This document shows positions 54,398 through 64,000 of a DNA stretch of 64,000 bases, one piece after another. This DNA comes from Mastigamoeba balamuthi (taxonomy: Eukaryota > Evosea > Mastigamoebida > Mastigamoebidae): NCBI GenBank assembly GCA_902651635.1, contig CACRSC010000047.1, positions 116,015 to 180,014 on the forward strand. The letters run 5' to 3'. The notes below the pieces were generated by a model, which worked only from the letters and a program-made list of their open reading frames with translations, was not told the DNA's origin and did not search any database. Position numbers and translations under genes: made by a program. Each line of letters begins with the position of its first letter. Position 1 is the first letter of the stretch.

Positions 54398-54820
54398 ATG
54401 CAGCCGCCGCCCACAGGCGCAGCGCCAGCTCCGCCATCCGCGGGCGCTTGGACGGGAGGCCTGTGTCTCTGTGTGATGATGGACGGCCCTGGCCTGTGCG
54501 CGAGCGAGTCCTCTGTCAGGGGCGCCCTGTGCCCGTGCTTCGGGGGCGGCGCTCCAGGTGGGTGATCTCCTCCGCGGCGGGGGACGCCCCTCCCGCCCTT
54601 GTTGCGGTGCCCGTCCTCCGCAGCCGCAGTCGGTGCCCCGCCCCGTCAGCTTTGGTCGGGGGGCCTGCGGGTCGGCGCTCGGCTGGCGGCACTGTCGGTG
54701 AGACACGTGTCTCGCGGCCTCTTGGGGGACCCTCCCGCAGGATCGCGAGCGCGGTGGGCAAAGGGCATCTCAGAGCCCGCGGTTCTCGTCGAGCGGCTCA
54801 GGGAAGGCAGAAAATATTGA
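54398..54820 (+). CDS. possible PLAC8-like Cys-rich small protein
   Basis: From ATG 54398 a Pro-rich lead is followed by WTGGLCLCVMMDGPGLC and GALCPCFGGGAPG. The order W-x(2)-GLCxC...D...C...CPC is that of PLAC8/Cys-rich domain proteins, which are small membrane-associated proteins. A GTGGGTGATC donor follows. The next exon is unclear: a frame entered at a CCTCCGCAG acceptor near 54620 runs to a TGA at 54818-54820 but does not look like the second half of PLAC8. The call is tentative, and the gene may be truncated. Confidence 0.33.
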
Positions 54821-54964
54821 CCGATCGGGGGCCAGGGGGCGCTGTTTTTCCCGATGATGGCGTGATCATACGTCAACAGTCTGCGCGCGGGCCTTCTTTT
54901 TTTCTTCCTTTCTGTTTGGTGGACCTTGTTCTTTGTGCCGAGTCTCCTTGTCCCCCCGTACGCC

Positions 54965-55421
54965 ATGAAGTCTGTCAGGTGCCTACCCGCCTCCAACCCC
55001 GCGCACCCCGCTTCCCCCCGGCGTCCGCGCGCGCGCGCGATGGAATTTTCCGCCGGCGCCCCGCGCAGAGGAGAGGACCAACTAACGGACGATGCGGGGC
55101 TCTTGTAGGCTGCACGTCAAGGCGGTGATCATGGGCTTCCAGCGCGCCCAGCGCCGCCAGTACCCCAACCAGTCGATCCTGCGCCTCGAGGGCGTCAACA
55201 CGGCCAAGGACGCGCTGTTCTACATGGGCAAGCGCGTGGCCTACGTCTACCAGGGCAAGAAGAAGAACCCCAAGACGGGCAGCAGGACGAGGGTCATCTG
55301 GGGCCGCATCGCCCGCACCCACGGCAACAACGGCTCGGTCCGCGCCAAGTTCGCCCACAACCTGCCCCCCGTGGCCATCAGCAGGATCGCCCGCGTCATG
55401 CTCTACCCCTCGCACATCTGA
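54965..55421 (+). CDS. RPL35A: 60S ribosomal protein eL33 (L35a)
   Basis: Exon 1 is only 14 bases (54965-54978, MKSVR split in its fifth codon). Intron 54979-55108, then LHVKAVIMGFQRAQRRQYPN, ILRLEGVNTAKDALFYMGKR, AYVYQGKKKNPKT, RVIWGRIARTHGNNGSVRAK and VAISRIARVMLYPSHI. This matches eL33 over its full length (about 108 residues). eL33 is a structural protein of the large subunit. An alternative unspliced start at 55092 would give MRGSCRLHVK; the spliced start gives the usual length and clean GT-AG ends. An AATAAG near 55486 may be its poly(A) signal. Confidence 0.93.
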
Positions 55422-55626
55422 GCACGCCCCGCCCGCTCCTTGCGCCGACTTCGCTTCCCCCCTGGCACATGACCCGCCCTCTGGAATAAGAGAGACTCCT
55501 TTCAAAGTATCTCCTCCTCGCGCATCTTCCTGTCAGATCCTGTTTCCTCATCCCCTCGCGAAAGATCAGCGAACATGCGCTTGATTCGCGCCGATATTAC
55601 ATCGCATACAAGGCGAAGAGGGGAGT

Positions 55627-56428
55627 CTACCAGGTGACCTCGTTGCAGAGGCCCGACTGGCCCGTGCCCCCGCGCGCGGGGTCCAGCAGCGAGGCGCCCC
55701 GCACCACGATGACCTCGCTGCGGGCGCGCGCCCGGCCGACGACCCTGGGCTGCAGGGCCTGCGCCGCCTCGGCCCCCGCCTGCGCAGCGGACACCGCGGG
55801 CGCGACCCCCTCGCGCGGCCTCTCGAGCGGCGCCGGCTGCGCCAGCTGCGCCAGGGCCAGCAGCCGCGGCGAGATGGGGACGTCGCGGGGCGAGGCCGCG
55901 GGCTGCTCGGGGCGCTGCAGCGTCAGCGAGCGCGGGGACGTCGCGGGCTCGCGCTGCTGCGGCCCGTCCGAGAGCCGCGCGATCGGCAGCCGCGGCGGGG
56001 CGCGCCGCGCGTGGCACGTGGTGGCCAGCGAGACGAGCTGGGCGCGCTCGGACGCGCACACGGCCCGCGCGCACTCGGGCGACCTGCGCCAATTGATACA
56101 AACAGTTCCAGATTTTTCAGTGGATTTCGCCGGTCAGTGAAGATTCGCGGTTATATCTTGGGTTGCGGAATCTTAACTGCGCGGACGGGGAGGGGTCGGC
56201 GATCGCGACGGTGGTCACGATGACGCCGGCCTGCCGGCTCGGGAACTGCTCCGCGGGCTTGGCCGACGTCGCCATCCGCGCGGCGCGCAGCGCGGCGCAG
56301 GCGTGGCCGAGCACCTCGCCCAGCGCGTCGGCGTCGCCGCAGCCGCGCATCAGCCGTGACGTCACGGCGAGCGCGTGGTCGAGGTCGCGGCGCATCTGGG
56401 CGAGATCGTCGCTCTCGGCCGACGACAT
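55627..56428 (-). CDS. unknown protein with helical N-terminus
   Basis: Not recognised. ATG 56428: MSSAESDDLAQMRRDLDHAL then GEVLGHACAALRAARMATS, a helical stretch, and VIVTTVAIADPSP. After an intron of about 100 AT-rich bases (acceptor near 56084) follow CARAVCASERAQLVSLATTC, LPIARLSDGPQQREPATSPR and an Ala/Pro/Arg-rich part with ISPRLLALAQLAQ and VVGRARARSEVIVVRGASLL. The stop lies about 200 bases from the convergent eL33 stop. Moderate length, one intron and a long open frame make a real gene likely, but exon joins are uncertain. Confidence 0.42.
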
Positions 56429-56973
56429 CGCCTCGGGGCCGAAGTAGGGATCACCCGGCAGGTGTGCAGCAGATCTGGCTGTTCCTCCCGAGACCCGAAT
56501 ACAGCATCGGCCTTATTTGCTCGATACATCTTGAAATCAATCGTACGCGTATCTGGAAAAATCACGTGGGTGTCCCGGCGGGGTGGGACCTTTTCGGGAC
56601 GCCCGCAGATAAGACTGCGCACGCCAAATCACCCAGACGGGGGTGCAGAGGCACCTGGGGCTCGGGGTATCTGGCCTCAGAATTCAGGTGTGACAGATTT
56701 GTTCATGACATCAGTCTGTTTTCTGCCCGTGGGGGATTGTAGTGCGCGCGCGGGCGGCGAACTCGTGGCGCGCGCCGCCTGAAGTCGATCGCGATGATGG
56801 AGAGCGACGTCCAGAGTTCGTCCCCCTCGCCGCCGTTTGCGGGCCCCGCCAGCCGGCCCCCAGCGCCCTCTCGGCGTAGGGGGCTGGGTAGTTTTTCGAT
56901 AAGAGATATTTCTCCTATCGAGATACTTTGGCGCGCAAAAAATAACCAAAAAATCGCGGCGCGCGCATCGCAG
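56429..56973. other. intergenic region, divergent promoters and RPB2 5' UTR
   Basis: Between an unknown gene (minus) and RPB2. Expected to hold the first non-coding exon of RPB2, because its first coding exon has no in-frame ATG. AT-richer at 56480-56580 and 56890-56960. Confidence 0.45.
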
Positions 56974-59900
56974 TGGCAGCCCCCGACGATGAGATCGACC
57001 AGGAGGACATCTGGAAGGTCATCGGCGCGTACTTCAAGCAGAAGGGTCCGCTCTCTCCCCCGCGTCCGCCGCACTACCGAAACAATCAACTGGGGCCCTC
57101 TCCGGAAATCCTCCCCCGAATCTTCCACGTGTAAAGATACACCCCTAAATCCGGCCGTATCTCCGTCACCCCCCTCCCCCAGGCATGGTCCGACAGCAGC
57201 TGGACTCGTTCGACGAGTTCATCCAGGTGACGGTGCAGGAGCTGGTCGACAACAGCGACAAGCACCCCATCGAGATCCAGACGGCCGAGGGCAAGGACAC
57301 GTACCACTTTGGCCAGATCTACCTCAGCAAGCCCACGACGGTCGAGCCCGACGGCCAGCCGATCCCCGTCACGCCGCACCACGCGCGCCTGCGCAACCTC
57401 ACCTACACGGCCCCGCTCTTCATCGACATCCGCCGCGAGACCACCCTCGCCGCCAGCGCCGCCGCCGACGCCGCCGACGGCGAGCAGCAGCAGCCCGCGC
57501 CCGTCCGCGAGGAGACCTACGAGAAGGTAAACAATATCCGCCCAGATTCTCTCTGCTTGTTCCCGATTCCAACAAAAGAATATCTCTGATATCTGGCGCA
57601 GATCTCGATCGGGAAGATGCCGATCATGCTGCGGTCCAAGTCGTGCGTGCTGGGCGAGGAGACGAAGAAGGGGGAGCAGTACCGGGACGCGGAGCTGGCG
57701 GCGCTGGGCGAGTGCAGCTACGACCCCGGGGGCTACTTTGTGGTCAACGGCAGCGAGAAGGTGCTGATCGCCCAGGAGCGCATGGCCAACAACCACGTCT
57801 ACGTCTTTGCCAAGAAGCAGCCGAGCAAGTACACGTTCGTCGCCGAGATACGCAGCAGCATCGAGATGTACATGCCGGCGAGCACGATGAGCATCAAGAT
57901 GCTGGCGGCGTCGCAGAGCCGGGCGCTGGGCAGCACCATCTACGCGACGATACCGTACGTGCAGAAGGACGTGCCGATCGTGGTGCTCTTCCGCGCGCTG
58001 GGCGTCGTCTCGGACAAGGAGATACTGCAGTACATCTGCTACGACATCGACGACCGCGAGATGACCGAGCTGCTGCGCCCGTCGCTCGTCGAGGGCGCCA
58101 CGCTGCGCGACAGGCGCGCGGCCGTCGACTTCATCGCCAAGCGCAGCGTCCGCAGCACGACGACGCGCGAGGCCCGCGTCCGCCACGCGCTCGAGGTGCT
58201 CCAGAACGAGCTGCTGCCGCACGTGGCCGTCGGCGAGGCCAGCGAGCAGAAGAAGGCCTTCTTCATCGGCTACGCGGTCAACAGGCTGCTGCAGGTCGCC
58301 CTCGGCAGGCGCGCAGAGGACGACCGCGACCACTACGGCAACAAGCGCCTCGACCTCGCCGGGCCCCTCCTCGGCGGCCTCTTCCGCGTCATGTTCAAGC
58401 GCCTCCGCATCGACGCCCAGAAGGCCCTCCAGCGCTCCATCAACGAGGGCCGCCTCATCAGCATACAGGTTTGGGAAATTTCCCAGATTGGATTTTGATT
58501 CCGAGATTCACTCCCCTGCAATTCCTATTCCGCGAGCAGGAGGCCGTCAGCGAGCGCACCATCTCGAACCAGTTCAAGTACTCGCTGGCCACGGGCAACT
58601 GGGCGCTCAAGGGCACCGTCGCGACGCGCACCGGAGTCTCCCAGGTACCCGCGCCCGGAACTGATGCTGATCAGACTTTTGGAATTCAAATTGATATGTG
58701 AATCTGACGCAATATCGCGATTTCCCTGCGGCAGGTGCTGAACAGGCTGACGTTCCAGAGTACGCTGTCGCACCTGCGGCGGCTGAACACGCCGATCGAG
58801 CGGTCGGGGAAGCTGGCCAAGCCGCGGCAGCTGCACAACACGCACTGGGGGATGATCTGCCCGGCCGAGACGCCCGAGGGGCAGAGCTGCGGGCTGGTCA
58901 AGAACCTGGCGCTGATGGCCTACATCTCGGTGGGCTCGCAGCACGAGCCCGTCTTTGCGTACCTCGAGGAGCGCAACCTGGAGAACCTGGAGGAGGTCAA
59001 CGAGTTCAAGAACATCCCCAGCTCGACCAAGGTGTTCCTCAACGGCAGCTGGGTCGGCGTGCACCCCAACCCCGAGCACATCGCGGCCGAGCTGCGCAAG
59101 CTGCGCCAGGAGGGCAACATCAGCAACGAGACCAGCGTCATCCACGACGTCCAGGCCCGCGAGCTCCGCCTCTACACCGACGCCGGCCGCTGCTGCAGGC
59201 CGCTCTTCCTCGTCGACCAGCAGGCAAGCCATTTTATTGATTTTTTTCTCTCTTTCCTTGCGAAATCACTTGTGATTTTCCCGCCCGAAAATCGGGAATC
59301 TCTTTGAAAAGAGGGTGGGAATACTCTCTTTCATGCGGAATCACTTGTGATTTTCCCGCCCAAAATCTCAAAGAGATTTCCCCCCCTCCCTGAGGGCAGA
59401 CGATGCGGCTGTGCATCACCAAGTCGAAGATCGCGGAGCTGCTGGACGTGGACGAGGGGTCGTGGATGGCGCTGGTGGCGAGCGGGCTGGTGGAGCTGCT
59501 GGACTGCATGGAGGAGGAGACGGCGATGATCGCGATGTCGCGGAGCGACCTGGCGCAGATGCGGGAGGCGCAGCAGAGCGGGGGGATCATCACCAAGTAC
59601 ACGCACTGCGAGATACACCCGTCGATGATCCTGGGCATCTGCGGGAGCATCATCCCGTTCCCGGACCACAACCAGAGCCCGCGGAACACGTACCAGTGCG
59701 CCATGGGCAAGCAGGCCATGGGCATCTACATCAGCAACTACCCGCTGCGGCAGGACACCATGTGCCACGTGCTCTGCTACCCGCAGAAGCCGCTGGTGAC
59801 GACGCAGGCGATGGAGCACATGCAGTTCCGCAACCTGCCCGCGGGCCAGAACAGCGTCGTGGCCATCCTCTGCTACAGCGGCTACAACCAGGAGGACTCG

Positions 59901-61121
59901 GTCATCCTCAACCACAGCTCTGTCGACCGCGGCTTCTTCCGCTCGCTCTTCTTCCGCTCGTACCAGGACGAGCTCGACAAGTACAAGGCCGAGGAGTACG
60001 AGCTGCCCACGCGCGAGACGACGGACCGCATGAAGGCGCTCAAGTACGACAAGCTCGACGCCGACGGCCTGGTGCCGCCGGGCACGCGCATCGCGGGCGA
60101 CGACATCATCATCGGCAAGACGGTGCTCTCGAGCGAGGCGCAGCACCAGCAGCAGGTCGCCATGCAGGGCGGCGGCGGCAACGCGGGCGAGGCCGTCAGC
60201 GCCGGGGCGCCCGTGCTGCGGCGGCGCGTGGACGCGAGCATACCGGTGCGGTCGACGGAGCGCGGGGTGGTGGACCAGGTGGTCATCACGCTGAGCGAGC
60301 AGGGCTGCAAGCTGATCAAGACGCGCATACGGAGCGTGCGCATACCGCAGATCGGGGACAAGTTCAGCTCGCGGCACGGGCAGAAGGGCACGTGCGGGAT
60401 GCTGTACAAGCAGGAGGACATGCCGTTCACGCTCGACGGCATCAGCCCCGACATCATCATGAACCCGCACGCGGTGCCCAGCCGCATGACGGTCGCGCAG
60501 CTCATCGAGTGCCTGCTGGGCAAGGTCACGGCCACGGCGCCCGTCACGGGCGAGCGCGGCGTCAGCGGCGGCGAGGGCGACGGGACGCCGTTCCAGGACG
60601 AGCTGCAGGTCAACATCATCGGCAACGAGATGCACAAGCACGGCTACCAGCGCTACGGCAACGAGCGCCTCTACAACGGCCACACGGGGCGCCTGCTCGA
60701 GGCCCACGTCTTCATCGGGCCCACCTACTACCAGCGCCTCAAGCACATGGTCGACGACAAGATACACAGCCGCGCACGCGGGCCCCTGCAGATCCTCACG
60801 CGCCAGCCCGTCGAGGGGCGCGCGCGCGACGGAGGCCTGCGCTTCGGCGAGATGGAGCGCGACTGCATCATCTCGCACGGGGCGGCAGCGTTCCTCAAGG
60901 AGCGGCTCTTCGAGGTCTCGGACCAGTACCGCGTCTACGTCTGCGACAACTGCGGGCTCTTTGCCATCGCCAACGTCGAGCGCCCGGGCACCTACGAGTG
61001 CCGCGCCTGCCTCAACAAGGCCCGCTTCTCGCTCGTCGCCATACCCTACGCGACCAAGCTGCTGCTGCAGGAGCTCATGTCGATGGCCATCGCCCCCAGA
61101 ATCTACACTGTCAAGGACTGA
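56974..61121 (+). CDS. POLR2B: RNA polymerase II second-largest subunit RPB2
   Basis: RPB2 forms the active cleft of Pol II with RPB1. Read in order: [48 protein letters not shown]-type ([20 protein letters not shown]), [80 protein letters not shown], and the C-terminal zinc ribbon CDNCG...CRAC. It ends APRIYTVKD. Introns lie near 57037-57182, 57527-57601, 58468-58540, 58645-58737 and 59224-59399, the last with a GC donor (CAG|GCAAGC). The first coding exon opens at an acceptor (GCATCGCAG|TGGCAGCC) with no ATG in frame, so the start codon is probably split, A|TG, from an upstream exon, giving MAAPDDEID. Confidence 0.94.
59261..59367 (+). repeat. duplicated hairpin motif in RPB2 intron
   Basis: Two copies (59261-59293 and 59335-59367) of a segment that contains AATCACTTGTGATT, a near-perfect hairpin, followed by TTCCCGCCC. 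Both lie in the intron at 59224-59399. Confidence 0.75.
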
Positions 61122-62143
61122 GCACAGGAGAGCAGGAGCAGCAGGTCTCTCCTCAGAGCAGAGCAGCGGCCAAGCAAGACAGCAGCCAGCAGCCAGCAGC
61201 CCCTCGGAACAGCAGAAAGTAATAAAGCGGAATCCCCCTCTGGGGGCGGGGGGGGGTCGGTCGGGCAGAGGCCTCCCAGCACCCCCTCGTTTACCCCCGA
61301 AGCCAAACCCCCGCGTGCCCTGCGTGGCATTTCCTGCTGAGCCGCAACTGTGCGCCGGGCATTTAATGCGAAGCGGAACCACCGCTGGGGCTGGGGAGGG
61401 GGTCGGCAGAGAGGGCTCTGGGGGCACGCCGTGGTGCCCGGAAAACCACCACGTCGTCGCCCTTCCTGACATTCCTGTTCACAGCGTCGCTGGAGGTGCA
61501 GAGAGCTGTGTGGTGTGGGCCACCAATAGGAATCCCCACAGAGCCGCGGGGTGGGGAAGTGGGGAGGCGCGCAGGGCACGCGGGACCCCTCCTCCCAGAA
61601 CCACACCCCTCCCTCCCACCCCCTCGTGCCCTAACATTCCTGTTCAAACCGTCGCTGGGGGGATTGCGGTGGTGAAAAAAAGGACGAGAGAGTGGCCTCG
61701 CTGCTGTGCTGCCCCGCGGCCCAGCAGGGCTTCAGGGGGCCGGCTGGCTGGCGAGGCCCCGGAAGTGGGCGCGAGGGGGGAACGCGGAGAAGTTCTGAGT
61801 CACGGAGGTGTGCGGTGCGGACACACCAAGGCGCCGCCGGTGTGGGGTCGGATCCGGAGATATCGGCGCAGCACAGTCAGATTACGTCAGCGCCCCGAGG
61901 CCGTCGGGGCTCCTTTTTCTTTTTTTTACCATCTCGTTGGGCTACCCACCTGCTGCTCTTTTCCGGCGGCTGTTCCGCAGTACCAACAGGTTCCTCTCTC
62001 TCTCGCCCACACCGCCCTCTCCTGCCACCCCCTGCGGGTGGACTCTGATGTGACAAGGGGGTCCCCCCATCGTGCTGACATGACCCGCCCCCCCACCTCG
62101 ACGCTGCTGCTGCTGCGCCTGTGCACAGAGAGCTATCCGAGAA
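61122..62143. other. spacer with degenerate direct repeats
   Basis: No gene supported. Contains the RPB2 poly(A) signal and diverged direct repeats: ACATTCCTGTTCA at 61469-61481 and 61634-61646 (165 bases apart), each followed by a CGTCGCTGG, and GCGGAA(T/C)C(C/A)-type units near 61228 and 61373. A GC-rich repeat of about 150-165 bases has decayed here. Confidence 0.5.
61221..61226 (+). promoter_or_regulatory. poly(A) signal of RPB2
   Basis: Exact AATAAA about 100 bases after the RPB2 stop codon. Confidence 0.5.
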
Positions 62144-64000
62144 ATGGTCACTACGGGGCTCAAGGTGCTCGTGATCACGGGCATGCTCGTGTTCGGCACG
62201 TGCACCGTCGTCCTCCAGAAGATCATCTTCAGCCTCAAGGGCGTCGGCCGCAACGGCGAGACCCACACCTTCGAGAAGCCCTGGTCCGCCAGCCCCCCTC
62301 CCCTGCCAGCGGCTGTGCCCGCGCGCAATATTCCCGTCTCTGCTCTTTCCTTTTTTTCCAAGCCCACACCCAACACCCCCCTCTATCCCCTCCCCTCTAT
62401 CCCCCGCATGTCCCGCCTGTGCGATGTGGCAGCTGACTGACGGCCATGGGCACATCCACTACCCTGCAGGTTCCAGACCGAGGCGATGTTCGTGGGGATG
62501 TTCGGGTGCCTGGCCGTGTTTGAGGGCATGAACGTCTACCGCGGCGTGCAGGCGAGGTCGCACCCCGAGCGCTCGGCGCTGCTCGACAAGTCGGTCAACG
62601 GCGGCTCCCACTCGGGCCCCAGCCGCGCCAGGCAGTACCTCATCGTCATCGCCCCCGCCATGTGCGACCTCGTCGCCACGGCCATGATGAACATCGGCCT
62701 CCTCTGGAGTACGCGCCCCCCATCCCACACATCCGCCCGCCCTCTCCCCCCGTTTCCTATTCATTGTCCGCCCGCCCGCTGCCACATCGGCTGATGTGGC
62801 ATCGGTGACTCAACGCAGGCATTTCTTGAAATTGAGATTCAGTCCCGCTCTCCCTCTCCCTCACCCTCCTTTCTTTCGGCCTGCACCAGTTCAGTTCTTT
62901 ATGTTGCCGCCATCTCTCTCCCCCTTCCTCCTTCCCCCCCTTCACATGCCACCGGCACAGCCCCCCCAATTCTCCGGGTTCCGCGGACTTCTCGGGCGCC
63001 CGCGCCTGCCGCATCAGGACGCAGGATTCACGCCAATTTTCCACAATTCTGATTTTCTCCGTGATTGCCGTTAAATATCGCGCGATATCCCGAGAATCTC
63101 GACTGACCCGCGACCTGCGCAGTCAACGCGTCCGTGTGGCAGATGCTGCGCGGGTCGATGGTGATCTTCTCGGCCGTCTTCTCCAAGTTCTTCCTCAAGC
63201 GCGAGCTGCACGCGTCGCACTGGGTCGGCGTGGCGACGGTCACGTTTGCGCTGCTCGTCGTCGCCTTCTCGTCGCTCATGAAGCCCTGCGCCAAGTGCGC
63301 CGGCGAGGCGGCCGCCGTCAGCTCCTCGTTCGTCTCGAGCTCGAGCTCGGGCATGGAGGTCACCACTGCCATGGAGGTCATCGGCACCTTCCTCGTCGTC
63401 TTCGCCCAGATCATCCAGGCCTCGCAGGTGACATATCTAGATATCTAGATATCTAGATTCCAGGATATCTTCGGAATCTCTGACTTTTTGGATTGGCAGA
63501 TTGTTGTCGAGGAGTTCCTGCTGGCCGAGGTGTCGCTGCCGCCGACGCTGATTGTGGGTCTGGAGGGCCTGTGGGGAGGCATCGTGTGCTCGCTGGTGCT
63601 GGTGGTGATCAGCTGGATCCCGACGCCCTACGGCGAGGACACGATTGACACGTTCATCATGCTGGGCAAGAACCCCAGCGTGCTGCTGGTGGTGCTGGTC
63701 TACTCGCTGGCCATCCTCTGCTACAACATGTTCGGCATGTACGTGACGCAGGTCTCGTCGGCCGTCATCCGGACGATCCTCGAGGGCATGCGTTGCGCGT
63801 GCATCTGGGTGACGAACCTGTTCATCCACTACGTCATCACCAAGGAGCTCGGCGAGGAGTGGACCGAGTGGAGCTACCTGCAGCTCTGCGGCTTCCTCTT
63901 CCTGCTGCTCGGCATGTTCATCTACAACAGCATCGTCCGCATCGACGGCTTCTACTACCCGCCCCCCAAGACCGCCGCCCCCAAGACCGACGACGGCGAC
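62144..64000 (+). CDS. SLC35F6: SLC35F6-like transporter, 3' end outside window
   Basis: ATG 62144 starts MVTTGLKVLVITGMLVFGTC, the first membrane helix. An intron restores FEKPWFQTEAMFVGMFGC. Further: QYLIVIAPAMCDLVATAMMN, NASVWQMLRGSMVIFSAVFS, LKRELHASHWVGVATVTFAL, EVIGTFLVVFAQIIQASQ and FLLAEVSLPPTLIVGLEGLW. This is the SLC35F6 pattern (NASVxQMLRGSxxIF, LVVxAQIIxAxQ, xEE...VGxEGLxG). Human SLC35F6 is a lysosomal/mitochondrial membrane protein of the drug/metabolite transporter superfamily. No stop codon before the window end; the C-terminus seen is YYPPPKTAAPKTDDGD. Introns lie near 62287-62469, 62710-63121 and 63428-63500. Confidence 0.86.
63433..63461 (+). repeat. ATATCTAG tandem repeat in intron
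   Basis: Just after the GTGACA donor, ATATCTAG repeats about three and a half times; the unit is itself nearly palindromic. Confidence 0.8.

Noticed and set aside
54259-55128. A 289-codon plus-strand frame starting MGCAICLEIF
   Set aside because: The C-x2-C looked like a RING start but no further Cys/His follow; it crosses the eL33 first exon and intron in the wrong frame.
59331-61472. A 713-codon minus-strand open frame over RPB2
   Set aside because: It is antisense to highly conserved RPB2 sequence and has only Arg/Leu/Val/His-rich composition typical of shadows.
1-64000. CRISPR arrays, operons or bacterial origin
   Set aside because: Spliceosomal introns, RPB2, eL33 and eIF2B show nuclear eukaryotic DNA; no regular spaced repeats were seen.
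1-64000. Retroviral, LTR or Polinton-like elements
   Set aside because: I saw no reverse transcriptase, integrase, capsid or protein-primed polymerase motifs and no long terminal repeats. The only mobile element found is the Tc1-like relic.

Overview
The window is nuclear DNA from a GC-rich, intron-bearing unicellular eukaryote. Signs of this are nuclear Pol II subunit RPB2 and ribosomal protein eL33 split by short spliceosomal introns (mostly about 55-180 bases), a Diaphanous-type formin, a calpain, a receptor-type RasGAP, polyglutamine tracts and closely packed genes on both strands. An amoeboid protist, perhaps Amoebozoa (Mastigamoeba- or Acanthamoeba-like), fits best; this is inference and I cannot name a species. 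All gene models were read by eye from conserved reading frames and splice sites, so exon ends are approximate.

Layout. 1-5063: 3' part of a transmembrane receptor-like RasGAP. 5658-7977: three tandem small paralogues with a possible divergent MADS-box core. 8390-11470: divergent TTC4 co-chaperone and SLC35A-type nucleotide-sugar transporter. 11590-12566: first member (A) of an unrecognised Cys-motif family. 13270-17735: a polyQ/Cys-rich membrane protein, an unknown small protein and an F-box-like protein. 17736-19886: AT-rich island with tRNA-Glu and a decayed Tc1-like transposon. 19887-22206: Crinkler/RHS-like NTPase. 22500-28061: formin. 28062-29552: second island with an identical tRNA-Glu. 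29553-33733: WD40 coat-like protein. 34061-38561: calpain and a protease-less tandem copy of its N-terminus. 38887-48857: a cluster of the Cys-motif family (B, C pseudogene, D, a relic, F, E) with one small secreted Cys-rich protein. 49509-53988: eIF2B beta, signal peptide peptidase, mitochondrial carrier. 54398-56428: PLAC8-like fragment, eL33, an unknown gene. 56974-61121: RPB2. 62144-64000: SLC35F6-like transporter, cut by the window end.

Housekeeping genes (transcription, translation initiation, ribosome, chaperone, transport) lie beside cell-surface and cytoskeletal genes (RasGAP receptor, formin, calpain) that suit a motile cell. The accessory part is the multi-copy Cys-motif family: at least six copies plus a relic share a CxxC ... 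Cx5H pattern, three of them inside a recent duplication with unit about 2 kb. Introns across the window favour the 5' splice site GTGCG, and two well-supported introns use GC-AG.
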